Source: Methylococcales bacterium
Lineage (GTDB): Bacteria > Pseudomonadota > Gammaproteobacteria > Methylococcales > Methylomonadaceae
Length of the DNA: 64,000 bases
Reading direction: 5' to 3'
Assembly: GCA_026398895.1 (NCBI GenBank)
Contig: JAPLRZ010000048.1
Coordinates: forward strand, 1-64,000
Shown: in pieces, positions 53,739 to 62,500 of the stretch
Numbering within the stretch: the stretch's first letter is position 1
How the letters are laid out: each line of letters starts with the position of its first letter
Notes under the pieces: model-generated
The model's database searches: none
The model's input: the letters and a program-made list of their open reading frames with translations, nothing else
Told to the model about the DNA's origin: nothing
Program-made: the position numbers and the translations under genes

Positions 53739-54596
53739 ATGAAACCCTGCATCATCATCCCTGTGTACAACCATGAACACGCCATTGTTCAGGTTATCGC
53801 CCACTTAAAACCACACGGTATTCCCTGTTTGCTGGTCAATGACGGCAGTTCCGCCACTTGCACCGCCGTATTGGAGGAGCTTGCCAAACAACAAGCTGAT
53901 TGGCTAACGCTGATAAACCGCGCAGAAAATGGCGGCAAAGGCGCGGCGGTGATTGATGGTTTTAATGAAGCCATAAGACGCGGCTACACGCACGCGCTAC
54001 AAATTGATGCTGATGGACAACATAACGTTGATGATATTCCACGTTTTCTGGAAGCAAGTCGGCAACACCTCAACGCCATGATTTTAGGCAAACCCGTGTT
54101 TGATGACTCAGTACCAAAAAGTCGTTTATATGGTCGGCGGGTGACTAATGTCTGGATAGCCATTAACACCTTATCATTCGCCATCGCCGATGGAATGTGC
54201 GGTTTTCGCTTATATCCGCTGCCTGCGGTACAACAATTAATCAGCACCCACCACATCGGGCAACGCATGGATTTTGATATTGATAGCGTGGTGCGCTTGT
54301 ACTGGCAAGGAGTCGAAGCAATCAACCTGACAACCGCCGTCAACTATCCCCTAGACGGCGTATCCCATTTCAAACTGTGGCGCGATAACGTGATGATTTC
54401 AAAAACTCATGCACGGTTGTTTTTTGGAATGCTGATTCGTATTCCGCGCTTATTATTTTGCAAGCATAGTCCACGAAAAACACCAAAGACACGAAAAAAT
54501 AGAGCTGATTATGTAGACTTTATTAGCCGTCATTTCCGCAAAAACGCGGGAATCCAATTAATTTTTCGTGCTTTTCGTGCTTTTCGTGGACAATAA
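53739..54596 (+). CDS. Family 2 glycosyltransferase, first part of an ApeJ-like function
   Basis: The 285-residue protein begins CIIIPVYNHEHAIVQVI and carries the GT-A motifs NDGSS and ALQIDADGQHNVDDI. It is like the N-terminal glycosyltransferase of ApeJ. The last 40 or so residues (RKTPKTRKNRADYVDF onward) are encoded by repeat sequence and are probably not part of the native fold. In described clusters ApeJ is a single glycosyltransferase-acyltransferase fusion; here a repeat separates the two. The ATG at 53739 is the start; longer frames use repeat sequence. Confidence 0.85.
   Translation: MKPCIIIPVYNHEHAIVQVIAHLKPHGIPCLLVNDGSSATCTAVLEELAKQQADWLTLINRAENGGKGAAVIDGFNEAIRRGYTHALQIDADGQHNVDDIPRFLEASRQHLNAMILGKPVFDDSVPKSRLYGRRVTNVWIAINTLSFAIADGMCGFRLYPLPAVQQLISTHHIGQRMDFDIDSVVRLYWQGVEAINLTTAVNYPLDGVSHFKLWRDNVMISKTHARLFFGMLIRIPRLLFCKHSPRKTPKTRKNRADYVDFISRHFRKNAGIQLIFRAFRAFRGQ
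54469..54591. repeat. Palindromic element at the ApeJ interdomain junction
   Basis: It is enclosed by GTCCACG and CGTGGAC. The right part has three 9-base units of TTTTCGTGC type; the left has the inverse. It contains an inner hairpin with CATTTCCGC and GCGGGAATCC. It sits exactly where the glycosyltransferase frame stops and the acyltransferase frame begins. A related element is at 42011. Confidence 0.8.
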
Positions 54597-55512
54597 AAAG
54601 CCAGCGCACTGGGCGCAAATAGAAGAGCGCAGTTTTATTTCAGGAATGCGTTTATTGTTGCGCGTCTACCTACTGTGTGGGCGTAAAGTATTACAAATAT
54701 TTCTATACCCCGTAGTGAGTTATTACTGGCTAAGCAATCGTCCCGCCAGACTAGCCAGTCAAAATTACTTACACAAAATCGCCGCCTTTACGCCGTTAAA
54801 TGCGAGCTTATGGCAAAGTTTCAAACACTTCATCAGCTTTGCCAATGCCCTGATTGATAAACTCGCCGCGTGGTCGGGTGCATTATCACCAGCCGATGTT
54901 GATTACCACGGACGAGATAAATTACTCGCCGAAACTCAGACAGGGCGTGGCGTGGTGTTGTTAGGTTCACATCTCGGTAATCTTGAAGTGTGCCGCGTGA
55001 TGGCTGATTTTGATAAAGAACTACGCATTAACGTGTTAGTCCACACCAAACACGCCGCAAAATTTAACCATCTGCTAAACCAAACCAGCGACAACAGCCG
55101 CTTAAATCTTATCCAAGTGACTGAGATAACCGCCGCCACCGCCATCATGCTCAGCGATAAAATTGAGGCGGGTGAATTAGTGATTATTGCCGCTGATCGA
55201 ACCCCCGTGAGCAACTCGCAACGAGTAAGCCCCGCAATATTTTTAGGCGCGGAAGCCTTGTTTCCACAAGGTGCATTCATTCTCGCCGCCTTGTTAAAAT
55301 GTCCTGTGTACACGGTGTTCTGTCTAAAACAGCAAGGCAAATACGCCATCTACTTCGACCATTTCAGCGACCAACTAAACTTTCCCAGACAAACCCGCGA
55401 GCAGTCCATACAGAAAGTCGTCCAACTTTATGCAGACCGCTTGCAAACCTACTGCATTAAAGAACCGCTACAATGGTTCAACTTTTTCGATTTTTGGCAT
55501 ACCGATGAATAA
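54568..55512 (+). CDS. LpxL-like acyltransferase, second part of an ApeJ-like function
   Basis: The acyltransferase of the LpxL/HtrB type starts at HWAQIEERSFISGMRLLLRVYLL, as in the C-terminal half of ApeJ. It has the motif LLGSHLGNLEVCR with His-x4-Glu. The GTG start lies inside the repeat; an ATG at 54646 is also possible. It probably acylates the polyene carrier or the lipid part. The ammonia-lyase gene overlaps its last 8 bases. Confidence 0.82.
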   Translation: MLFVLFVDNKKPAHWAQIEERSFISGMRLLLRVYLLCGRKVLQIFLYPVVSYYWLSNRPARLASQNYLHKIAAFTPLNASLWQSFKHFISFANALIDKLAAWSGALSPADVDYHGRDKLLAETQTGRGVVLLGSHLGNLEVCRVMADFDKELRINVLVHTKHAAKFNHLLNQTSDNSRLNLIQVTEITAATAIMLSDKIEAGELVIIAADRTPVSNSQRVSPAIFLGAEALFPQGAFILAALLKCPVYTVFCLKQQGKYAIYFDHFSDQLNFPRQTREQSIQKVVQLYADRLQTYCIKEPLQWFNFFDFWHTDE

Positions 55513-57037
55513 AAAAAACGCTATTATCTTTAATGGGCAAGCAATCAGCATTGAAGATATTTGCCAACTCGCTGGGCAACACGCACCGCTAGAACTCAGC
55601 ACAGCCCCTGATTTTATAAGCCGCATTGATAAAGGCGCGGCATTCATCGAAACGTTGTTAAAAGAAGAAGGTTTTGTGTATGGCGTGACCACAGGCTTTG
55701 GTGATTCCTGCACCGTGTCAATTCCGCCCCATTTAGTTGAACAACTGCCACGGCATTTATACACCTTCCACGGTTGTGGTTTGGGCAATCATTTCGATGC
55801 CGAACAAACCCGCGCTATTTTAGCGACCCGTTTAACCAGTCTGGCGCGTGGCTATTCAGGCGTACGCTATAAACTATTGCAACAACTCTCCACCTTATTA
55901 ACGCTGGATATTTTGCCGCTGATTCCACAAGAAGGCTCAGTGGGTGCCAGTGGTGATTTAACGCCGCTGTCATACCTAGCCGCCGTGTTAGCAGGTGAAC
56001 GCGAGGTGTTATACCAAGGCGAACCGCACACAACCCAAAGCATTTTCGCCGCTCACAACATAGAACCACTGACGCTAAAACCCAAAGAATGCCTGGCGAT
56101 TATGAACGGCACAGCGGCAATGACTGGTGTTGCCTGTCTCGCCTATCAACGCGCCGCCTATTTGTCGCAATTAACTACCCGCATTACCAGCCTGGTATCC
56201 ATCGCCTTAAAAGGTAACGCCTACCACTTTGATGAACAACTGTTTGCCGTGAAACCCCATGTCGGGCAAAACCGTGTCGCTGAACGCATACGCGCCGATT
56301 TACAAGTCACCGAACACGCGCCGCGTCACGATACCCGTTTGCAAGACCGTTATTCGCTACGCTGTGCGCCGCACGTTATCGGCGTGCTGGAAGATTCGCT
56401 ACCGTGGCTACGACAATTTATCGAAACTGAATTAAACAGTGCTAACGACAATCCCATTATTGATGCCGAAAACGAGCGCGTGCTGCATGGCGGGCATTTT
56501 TACGGTGGGCATATCGCCTTTGCAATGGATGGTCTAAAAACAGCAGTTGCCAATCTCGCCGATTTACTGGACAGGCAAATGGCGCAACTCATGGACACTA
56601 AATTTAATCACGGACTGCCTGCCAATTTATCAGGCGCGACGGGTGAACACGCGATGATTAATCACGGATTCAAAGCTGTACAAATCGCCGTGTCCGCGTG
56701 GACTGCCGAAGCCTTGAAAATGACTATGCCCGCCAGCGTATTTTCCCGCTCCACCGAATGCCACAATCAAGATAAAGTCAGTATGGGAACTATCGCCGCG
56801 CGTGATTGCATTCGCATTTTAGAACTCACTGAACAAGTCGCAGCGGCGGTATTATTCGCCGCCGTGCAAGGCGTGGAACTGCGCGGCAATCTCAACACTT
56901 TAAGTCCAGCTCTACAACAAACCGTTAAATCAGTGCGCGACATCAGCCCATTCCTAAGCACCGACCGCGCCTTAGAACACGAACTCCGCGTCTGCTTAAC
57001 CCTCATCCGTCAACAACACTGGCAACTGTATGATTAA
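55505..57037 (+). CDS. Aromatic amino acid ammonia-lyase (HAL/TAL/PAL family)
   Basis: The MIO prosthetic group forms from Ala148-Ser149-Gly150 in GSVGASGDLTPLSYLAAV. The N terminus FVYGVTTGFGDSCTV has the Tyr near position 60 that acts as a base. Family-typical segments FSRSTECHNQDKVSMGT and NDNPIIDAE are present. The product has 510 residues. The residues at the substrate selectivity site read FH in LYTFHGCGLG, unlike SH in HutH and HL in known TAL. In such pigment clusters the enzyme is thought to make an arylacrylate starter unit from tyrosine or phenylalanine. It overlaps apeK by 8 bases. Confidence 0.87.
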   Translation: MNKKNAIIFNGQAISIEDICQLAGQHAPLELSTAPDFISRIDKGAAFIETLLKEEGFVYGVTTGFGDSCTVSIPPHLVEQLPRHLYTFHGCGLGNHFDAEQTRAILATRLTSLARGYSGVRYKLLQQLSTLLTLDILPLIPQEGSVGASGDLTPLSYLAAVLAGEREVLYQGEPHTTQSIFAAHNIEPLTLKPKECLAIMNGTAAMTGVACLAYQRAAYLSQLTTRITSLVSIALKGNAYHFDEQLFAVKPHVGQNRVAERIRADLQVTEHAPRHDTRLQDRYSLRCAPHVIGVLEDSLPWLRQFIETELNSANDNPIIDAENERVLHGGHFYGGHIAFAMDGLKTAVANLADLLDRQMAQLMDTKFNHGLPANLSGATGEHAMINHGFKAVQIAVSAWTAEALKMTMPASVFSRSTECHNQDKVSMGTIAARDCIRILELTEQVAAAVLFAAVQGVELRGNLNTLSPALQQTVKSVRDISPFLSTDRALEHELRVCLTLIRQQHWQLYD

Positions 57038-57434
57038 ACACGCGATTGATATACAAATCCCGTTTCACGATGTCGATATGATGGAAATCGTCTGGCACGG
57101 TCATTACGTCAAATACTTTGAAATCGCCCGTTGCGCGTTGCTGGATAAAATCGCTTATAACTATATGCAGATGCGTAATTCGGGCTACGCATGGCCCGTG
57201 ATAGATTTAAGAATTCGCTATGTAAAACCCGCTGCATTCGGTCAACTCATTACCGTTCACGCTGAAATCGTAGAATGGGAAAACCGCCTAAAAATAAATT
57301 ACCTAATTACCGATAAACTCACAGGCGCAAAACTCACCAAGGGCTACAGCATTCAAGTCGCCATTGATAACCGAACTAAGGCAATGTGTTTTGAATCGCC
57401 TAGGGTGTTGTTGGAGAAGTTGGGAATTGTGTAG
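57030..57434 (+). CDS. apeK: Thioesterase ApeK-like (4-hydroxybenzoyl-CoA thioesterase fold)
   Basis: The 134-residue hotdog protein has the 4HBT-family segment FHDVDMMEIVWHGHYVKYFE at residues 12-31, with the active-site Asp in DVDMMEIVWHG. It probably releases or proofreads acyl chains on the carrier protein. The stop codon TAG is part of the GTAG start of a palindromic repeat. Confidence 0.85.
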   Translation: MIKHAIDIQIPFHDVDMMEIVWHGHYVKYFEIARCALLDKIAYNYMQMRNSGYAWPVIDLRIRYVKPAAFGQLITVHAEIVEWENRLKINYLITDKLTGAKLTKGYSIQVAIDNRTKAMCFESPRVLLEKLGIV

Positions 57435-57505
57435 GGTACGCTGTGCGTACCAAAATGTTATTATTGTGTTAATGTAAACCGAAAGGTACGCAATGCGTAC
57501 TCTAC
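57431..57505. repeat. GTAG...CTAC palindromic element flanking the Septu-like genes (left)
   Basis: The left unit is GTAGGGTACGC-tgt-GCGTACC and the right unit GGTACGC-aat-GCGTACTCTAC. The two are inverted copies separated by about 30 bases. The first TAG is the stop of apeK. This arrangement is as expected for a REP doublet (REPIN). Confidence 0.8.
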
Positions 57506-57524
57506 TTAACTAGGATGAAATCAA

Positions 57525-58844
57525 ATGTGGGTAGAAGAAGTCAGTTTGGAAAATATTAAATCATGTGAAAAGATGACCATTCGATTTGGCAGTAAAGAAG
57601 CCCCTTACAAATGGGTTACTTTATTAGGTGAAAATGGAGGGGGTAAAAGTACAGTTTTGCAATCTTTGGGATTATTATTGGCTGGTCCAGAAGGAGTTAA
57701 TCAGTTATTACCTCGCCCTGTAGGCTGGGTTAGAGATGAAGATAAAACAGGGAAATTATCTATAAAAATACACCAAGGCGATAATGATCCGAATACTTTT
57801 GGCGGCGATGCAAGAATAAGAAAGTCTTTTGGTTATACTTTATTTTTAACAGGTAATCGTAATATTACCATTCGCAATAAAATCTATACTGAACCATCTA
57901 TTGTAGAAAATAAAGATAAAATTCTAACTTGGCTACGGCAAAATGCTTTAAATTCTAAAGAAAAAGGCTGGTTTGCTGTAGGATTTGGTGCTTTTCGACG
58001 TTTAACTCGCGTTAGTCAAATTTTAGTTCCCTCACTACAAACTCCTCAACGATTTACTAATTTCTTAACCCAGTTTAATGAAAATGAACCTTTAGCTGCA
58101 TTTGAACAATGGCTAGTTTATCTGGATTATAGAATCAGCAAAGATAAGGATATGTTAGCAAAAAAGCATTACGAATTAGGTATTGATGCTATCAGTCAAT
58201 TATTACCTAAAGGTAATAAATTTGACTCAGTAACCTCAGAGGGAAAAATACTCTTTAATGTAAATGGTCAAATAGTACCTACCATTGGTTTGAGTGATGG
58301 TTTTCGTAGTGTATTGGCATTAGGTGGTGATTTAATTTGGCGTTTACTAGAAGCTTTTCCAGAAAGTAATGACCCATTAAAAGAAGAAGGCGTAGTTTTA
58401 ATTGATGAACTGGATATTCATCTACATCCTATTTGGCAGCGTGATATTGCTGGCTGGTTAAGAAAACAATTTCCGAATCTACAGTTTATTGTTGCTACAC
58501 ACAGTCCTTTGATTACTATTAGTGCAGGGGAAGATGCAGTTACTTATAAATTATCTATTGATGAAAATAAAGCAACGAAAATAGAAAAAATAGAAAAAAT
58601 AGCCAGTATGAATGTGGATGAGATATTAAAAAGTGATGCTTTTAAACTCATATCCTCTTATTCGCCACAAATTCAGACAAAAATTGACCGATATTACTCG
58701 CTTCAGCGTAAACCTAATAAAAATAATGCTGAGGAAGCAGACCTTTTTGGACTTCAAGATGAGCTTAAACCGATATTAGGTATTAAGGAGAAATCTCCAT
58801 TAGACGAAAAAATTGAAAAGTTTCTTGCTGAAAAATTACTATGA
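57525..58844 (+). CDS. Septu-like AAA/ABC-type ATPase (PtuA-like)
   Basis: The 439-residue ATPase of the SMC/ABC-like (OLD-type) class has Walker A GENGGGKST near residue 36 and a Walker B VVLIDELDIHLHP near residue 290. Further segments are IWQRDIAGWLRKQFPNLQFI and ATHSPLI with the switch His. It pairs with an HNH protein four bases downstream (overlap ATGA). Septu PtuA/PtuB pairs are anti-phage systems. Function in this strain is inferred from the pairing and not shown. AT-rich and inserted in the pigment cluster. Confidence 0.87.
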   Translation: MWVEEVSLENIKSCEKMTIRFGSKEAPYKWVTLLGENGGGKSTVLQSLGLLLAGPEGVNQLLPRPVGWVRDEDKTGKLSIKIHQGDNDPNTFGGDARIRKSFGYTLFLTGNRNITIRNKIYTEPSIVENKDKILTWLRQNALNSKEKGWFAVGFGAFRRLTRVSQILVPSLQTPQRFTNFLTQFNENEPLAAFEQWLVYLDYRISKDKDMLAKKHYELGIDAISQLLPKGNKFDSVTSEGKILFNVNGQIVPTIGLSDGFRSVLALGGDLIWRLLEAFPESNDPLKEEGVVLIDELDIHLHPIWQRDIAGWLRKQFPNLQFIVATHSPLITISAGEDAVTYKLSIDENKATKIEKIEKIASMNVDEILKSDAFKLISSYSPQIQTKIDRYYSLQRKPNKNNAEEADLFGLQDELKPILGIKEKSPLDEKIEKFLAEKLL

Positions 58845-59491
58845 TAAAAGTAAATAGATTAATTAAACCAGCAGTTTTGAAAAAGCATGAGAAAAAATGG
58901 CTAAGTAAGATTCAAAAAGCATTATCATCTGGAAATAAAAAAGAGTTGGAGTTAGCTACTGATAAATATCAACATAATGACATAAAAGCCCAATTACTTA
59001 AAATGTTTCTAGGTAAGTGTGCTTATTGTGAGAGTAAATACGATCATGTTGATTTTGGGGATATAGAGCATTTTCATCCTAAAGAAAAATATCCGATATT
59101 AGCAATAACATGGAAGAATTTATTACTGGCTTGTCCACGTTGCAATATCAACAAAGATAATGAATTTCCTAAACCAAAATTTATTAACCCTTGTGTAGAC
59201 AATCCGAATGAACATTTTTTATTTGAGTATGATGAATATATCGGAATAGCTAATGTATTAGGTATAACACCAAGAGGTGAAATAACAGAAAAAACCTTAT
59301 TACTTAATCGTGATGAGTTAAGAAAAAATCGTTCTTTATATATTAAAAAACTAATCGCTTTAGCTAAATATTACCACGAAGATAATACTGCAAAAGAGCT
59401 ATTAGACCAAGCAATGGATGAGCGTAATGCCGATTCAGAATATTTAGCTTTTGCAAGAATGATTAAAGAAAAATATGTACAAGCATCGTAG
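58841..59491 (+). CDS. Septu-like HNH nuclease (PtuB-like)
   Basis: The 216-residue protein has the HNH-type zinc site of the TIGR02646-like family: CAYCESKYD near 63, DIEHFHPKEKYP near 78 and LLACPRCNINKDNEFP near 98. The ...EHFHP... element supplies the catalytic His. It is the presumed effector nuclease of the Septu-like pair, with the ATPase as partner. The start overlaps the ATPase stop by four bases. The stop codon TAG is part of the GTAG of a palindromic repeat. Confidence 0.87.
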   Translation: MIKVNRLIKPAVLKKHEKKWLSKIQKALSSGNKKELELATDKYQHNDIKAQLLKMFLGKCAYCESKYDHVDFGDIEHFHPKEKYPILAITWKNLLLACPRCNINKDNEFPKPKFINPCVDNPNEHFLFEYDEYIGIANVLGITPRGEITEKTLLLNRDELRKNRSLYIKKLIALAKYYHEDNTAKELLDQAMDERNADSEYLAFARMIKEKYVQAS

Positions 59492-59583
59492 GTTGGGCTG
59501 CCGCTTTTTGGCAACCCAACATTCAACATAAATCCAATATAATCGTGGGTTTTGTTGGGTTGGCTATCGCCAGCCCAACCTAC
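59488..59583. repeat. GTAG...CTAC palindromic element flanking the Septu-like genes (right)
   Basis: The left part GTAGGTTGGGCTGCCG with GGCAACCCAAC and the right part GTTGGGTTGGC with GCCAGCCCAACCTAC are inverted copies with about 30 bases between them. The start GTAG carries the stop of the HNH gene. A different sequence family from the left flank (57431) but with the same architecture. Confidence 0.8.
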
Positions 59584-59610
59584 CGACTTATACATTTATA
59601 AGCTCTTGTG

Positions 59611-60192
59611 ATGATTCTAAAAGCCTTACTCCTGTTCCTACTGTCATGCAATCTCAGCTACGCCGCCGATGTGTTGGCGGACATTACTGCGCGGTTAATA
59701 AAAACCCCCATTACCCAAGGCGAGTTTCAACAAGAAAAACGCTTGAAGATTTTACGCAAGCCGTTACTGTCTACGGGTGCATTTACTTATTCGCAAAGCA
59801 ACGGTGTTATCTGGAAAACGCTTACGCCGATTCCGTCTTTGTTGTTGGTGAATGACGCGCATTTGTTGACGGGACAAGGGGAACAAGCTGTGCCACCTGC
59901 GTTTGGCAAGGTGTTTAAAGCCATGCTGGGCGGGGATTTAAAGCAGTTGAGTGACGGTTTTGTTATCACGGGCGAGAATAAAAAATCGGCGTGGTCATTA
60001 CAACTCACGCCTAAAGATGAAATGCTGAAAAAAATAATCAGCTCTATCGTACTGAGCGGCGATACTGAATTGAGGGGGCTGGATATGCAGGAAGTGAACG
60101 GTAATATCACCCGTATTAGTTTTACGAAAATCACCCACCCCGACCAACTCACCAGCGAGCAACAAACCGATTTTGAACGTTTATCACCCTAG
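59611..60192 (+). CDS. apeL: LolA-like periplasmic carrier ApeL
   Basis: The 193-residue protein has a Sec signal peptide (ILKALLLFLLSCNLSYAA) and a LolA-like half-barrel (TQGEFQQEKRLKILRKPLLS, then GVIWKTLTPIPSLLL). It would carry the polyene lipid, or a precursor, across the periplasm. The ATG at 59611 is chosen; a GTG one codon earlier is also possible. The MMPL gene overlaps its last 20 bases. Confidence 0.84.
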   Translation: MILKALLLFLLSCNLSYAADVLADITARLIKTPITQGEFQQEKRLKILRKPLLSTGAFTYSQSNGVIWKTLTPIPSLLLVNDAHLLTGQGEQAVPPAFGKVFKAMLGGDLKQLSDGFVITGENKKSAWSLQLTPKDEMLKKIISSIVLSGDTELRGLDMQEVNGNITRISFTKITHPDQLTSEQQTDFERLSP

Positions 60193-62500
60193 AATTACCG
60201 CGTGGCTGTGGTTGTTGGGACTGCTGATTGTCGGCGTGCTGGGCAGTCGCGTATTGACTAGCGATTGGCTGGAAACTGGCTTTTTGGCGTTACTACCTGT
60301 CACAGAACAACAGCCAGAAATAGCTAAAGCGGTTCAGCAACACAATCAACTATTAAATCGTAAAGTGATTTGGCTGACAGGTGCGGCAAGCTCTCAAGAA
60401 GCGATTACGCAAGCGCGGCAACTGAAACAGCAGTTACAACAAAGCGGTTTGTTTAGCCAGTTGATGCTGGAAGTGCCGATGCAGCAGACGGTCAACAACT
60501 ATCAGCAGCTCTTTCCCTATCGTTATCAGTTGCTAGATGCGCAAACCAAACTCACCTTAGCCAATAATCCTAAAAACCTACTCAGTCAGAATCTGGAAAT
60601 TTTGTATAGCCCGATGGCGCAGATGTTGGCAAGCGATTTGGAACATGATCCCTTATTATTATTCAGCCGTTATTTTAATGCGCAAAATCCGCTTAAATTA
60701 AATGTGGAACAAGGCATTGTGATTCTGCATGATGCTAATCGCTACTGGGCGTTGTTGTTGAGCGATTTGCAAGACGAGCATTTGCAGTTGGATAAGTTGG
60801 AAACTTTGCTCACGCTAGTCAATAACGCAAAAGCAAACGGTGACTTGATGGTGACAGGAATGCCGCTGTTTACCGCTTACGGTGCGGATTCGGCGAAACA
60901 GGAAATTTCCACCGTCGGCGTTGGCTCCAGTGTCGGTATTATTGTGTTGCTGTTGCTGACTTTTCGCAGTCTCAGACCGTTGTTGTTATCGTCAATAGCC
61001 ATTGGCTGCGGGCTGTTTGCGGCGTTGGTAGCGTGTGTGCTGTTTTTTGGTAAAGTGCATATTATTACGCTGGTGTTTGGCGCGAGTTTAATCGGTGTCG
61101 CTGATGATTATGCCATTCATTTTATGTGCGACAGTTTCGGCACAAAAGACTGGCAACCACGTCAGGGCTTACGTTATATTTTTTCTGGATTAGTCATCGG
61201 TTTATGCACTAATTTATTGAGTTATGTCGGGCTGGTATTTTCGCCCTTCCCTGCTTTACAAGAAGTCGCGCTATTTTCAGCGGTGGGCTTGTTAGTGGCG
61301 TGGCTGACGGTGGTGTTATTGTTTCCGTTATTACTCACAGGTTTTAAACACACTCATGAACCTGCCATTTTAAAAGTCGCCAATTATTGGCAACAGCATT
61401 CCCCTCGCTGGCTGTTAAAAAATAAACGCTGGTTATTGCCGATGTTTATCGTGTTTATTGTTGGTGGACTGTGGCAACTGACACCGCGTGATGATGTGCG
61501 TTTATTGCAATCTGCACCCGCTGAATTACTGCAAACCGCCGATAAAATAAAACAGTTATTGCCCGTCAGTCAGGAAAGCCAGTTTTTTCTGGTGTCAGGG
61601 CGTGATGTGAATGACTGGCATCACAATGAACAACAGCTATTAGGGCGATTAAAATCACTGACGCAACAGTATCAATTGATAGCTTATCAAGGCATTAGTG
61701 ATTATTGGTCGGACGAACAAAATCAACAAAAAAATTACCAATTACTGAACAAAACGCTGTATGAATCGGGCTTATTCAAGAGCTATATGACTGAGCTGGG
61801 CTTCAGTGAAGCGGCAATTAATACCGAATTAAAGCAGTTTAACGAGGCGAAAAACAAAACGATTTCATTACCCGACTGGCTGAAAACTGCCGATGAAGTG
61901 AAACAGCAATTGTGGCTAGGCTGTGATGCTGAACGGTGTTTGAGTAGGGTGTCTTTAACAGGTATTCGTGATTTATCTGTATTTCCTGCGTTACAAAGTT
62001 TGCAAGGTGTGACGTGGGTGGATCAAGTCGAACAATTATCTTCATTGTTTGCGCGTTATCGCGTTCGCGTCAGTGGCTTGATTATCGCGGCGTATTTACT
62101 GGTGTTTATCGGCTTAGGTTTTAAGTTTGGTTGGCGCAATAGCCTGAACATCACCGCCGTTCCTGTGGTTGCGGCATTGGTTGCTTTAGCCACAATGGGG
62201 TGGTTTGACCAGTTGTTTAGTTTGTTTAATTTATTCGCACTGTTGCTGGTGTTGGGCATAGGCGTTGATGATGCGATTTTCTTTTTTATGGCAGATAATG
62301 CACCAGCCAGCGACCATGATAAACGTGTCAGCACCTCGTTAGCGGTGACTTTATCCGCCTTAACGACATTGTTAGCATTCGGTTTATTAGCAGTCAGTGC
62401 TACCGAAATTGTTCATGCGTTTGGTTTTACGGTGGCGGTGGGGATTTTAACTGCACTGGTATTTTCGCCCCTAGTTGGGCATAGAGAGAAGGATGTATGA
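60173..62500 (+). CDS. apeM: MMPL/RND-type exporter ApeM
   Basis: The 775-residue protein has two repeated halves, each a periplasmic domain and six membrane helices (GSSVGIIVLLLLTF and GADD-like GVADDYAIHF in the first half; VLGIGVDDAIFFFM in the second). It is the RND-superfamily exporter of aryl polyene clusters. No ATG fits; a TTG at 60173 is the best candidate and overlaps apeL. It probably extracts the lipid product from the inner membrane for ApeL. Confidence 0.87.
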   Translation: MNVYHPRITAWLWLLGLLIVGVLGSRVLTSDWLETGFLALLPVTEQQPEIAKAVQQHNQLLNRKVIWLTGAASSQEAITQARQLKQQLQQSGLFSQLMLEVPMQQTVNNYQQLFPYRYQLLDAQTKLTLANNPKNLLSQNLEILYSPMAQMLASDLEHDPLLLFSRYFNAQNPLKLNVEQGIVILHDANRYWALLLSDLQDEHLQLDKLETLLTLVNNAKANGDLMVTGMPLFTAYGADSAKQEISTVGVGSSVGIIVLLLLTFRSLRPLLLSSIAIGCGLFAALVACVLFFGKVHIITLVFGASLIGVADDYAIHFMCDSFGTKDWQPRQGLRYIFSGLVIGLCTNLLSYVGLVFSPFPALQEVALFSAVGLLVAWLTVVLLFPLLLTGFKHTHEPAILKVANYWQQHSPRWLLKNKRWLLPMFIVFIVGGLWQLTPRDDVRLLQSAPAELLQTADKIKQLLPVSQESQFFLVSGRDVNDWHHNEQQLLGRLKSLTQQYQLIAYQGISDYWSDEQNQQKNYQLLNKTLYESGLFKSYMTELGFSEAAINTELKQFNEAKNKTISLPDWLKTADEVKQQLWLGCDAERCLSRVSLTGIRDLSVFPALQSLQGVTWVDQVEQLSSLFARYRVRVSGLIIAAYLLVFIGLGFKFGWRNSLNITAVPVVAALVALATMGWFDQLFSLFNLFALLLVLGIGVDDAIFFFMADNAPASDHDKRVSTSLAVTLSALTTLLAFGLLAVSATEIVHAFGFTVAVGILTALVFSPLVGHREKDV

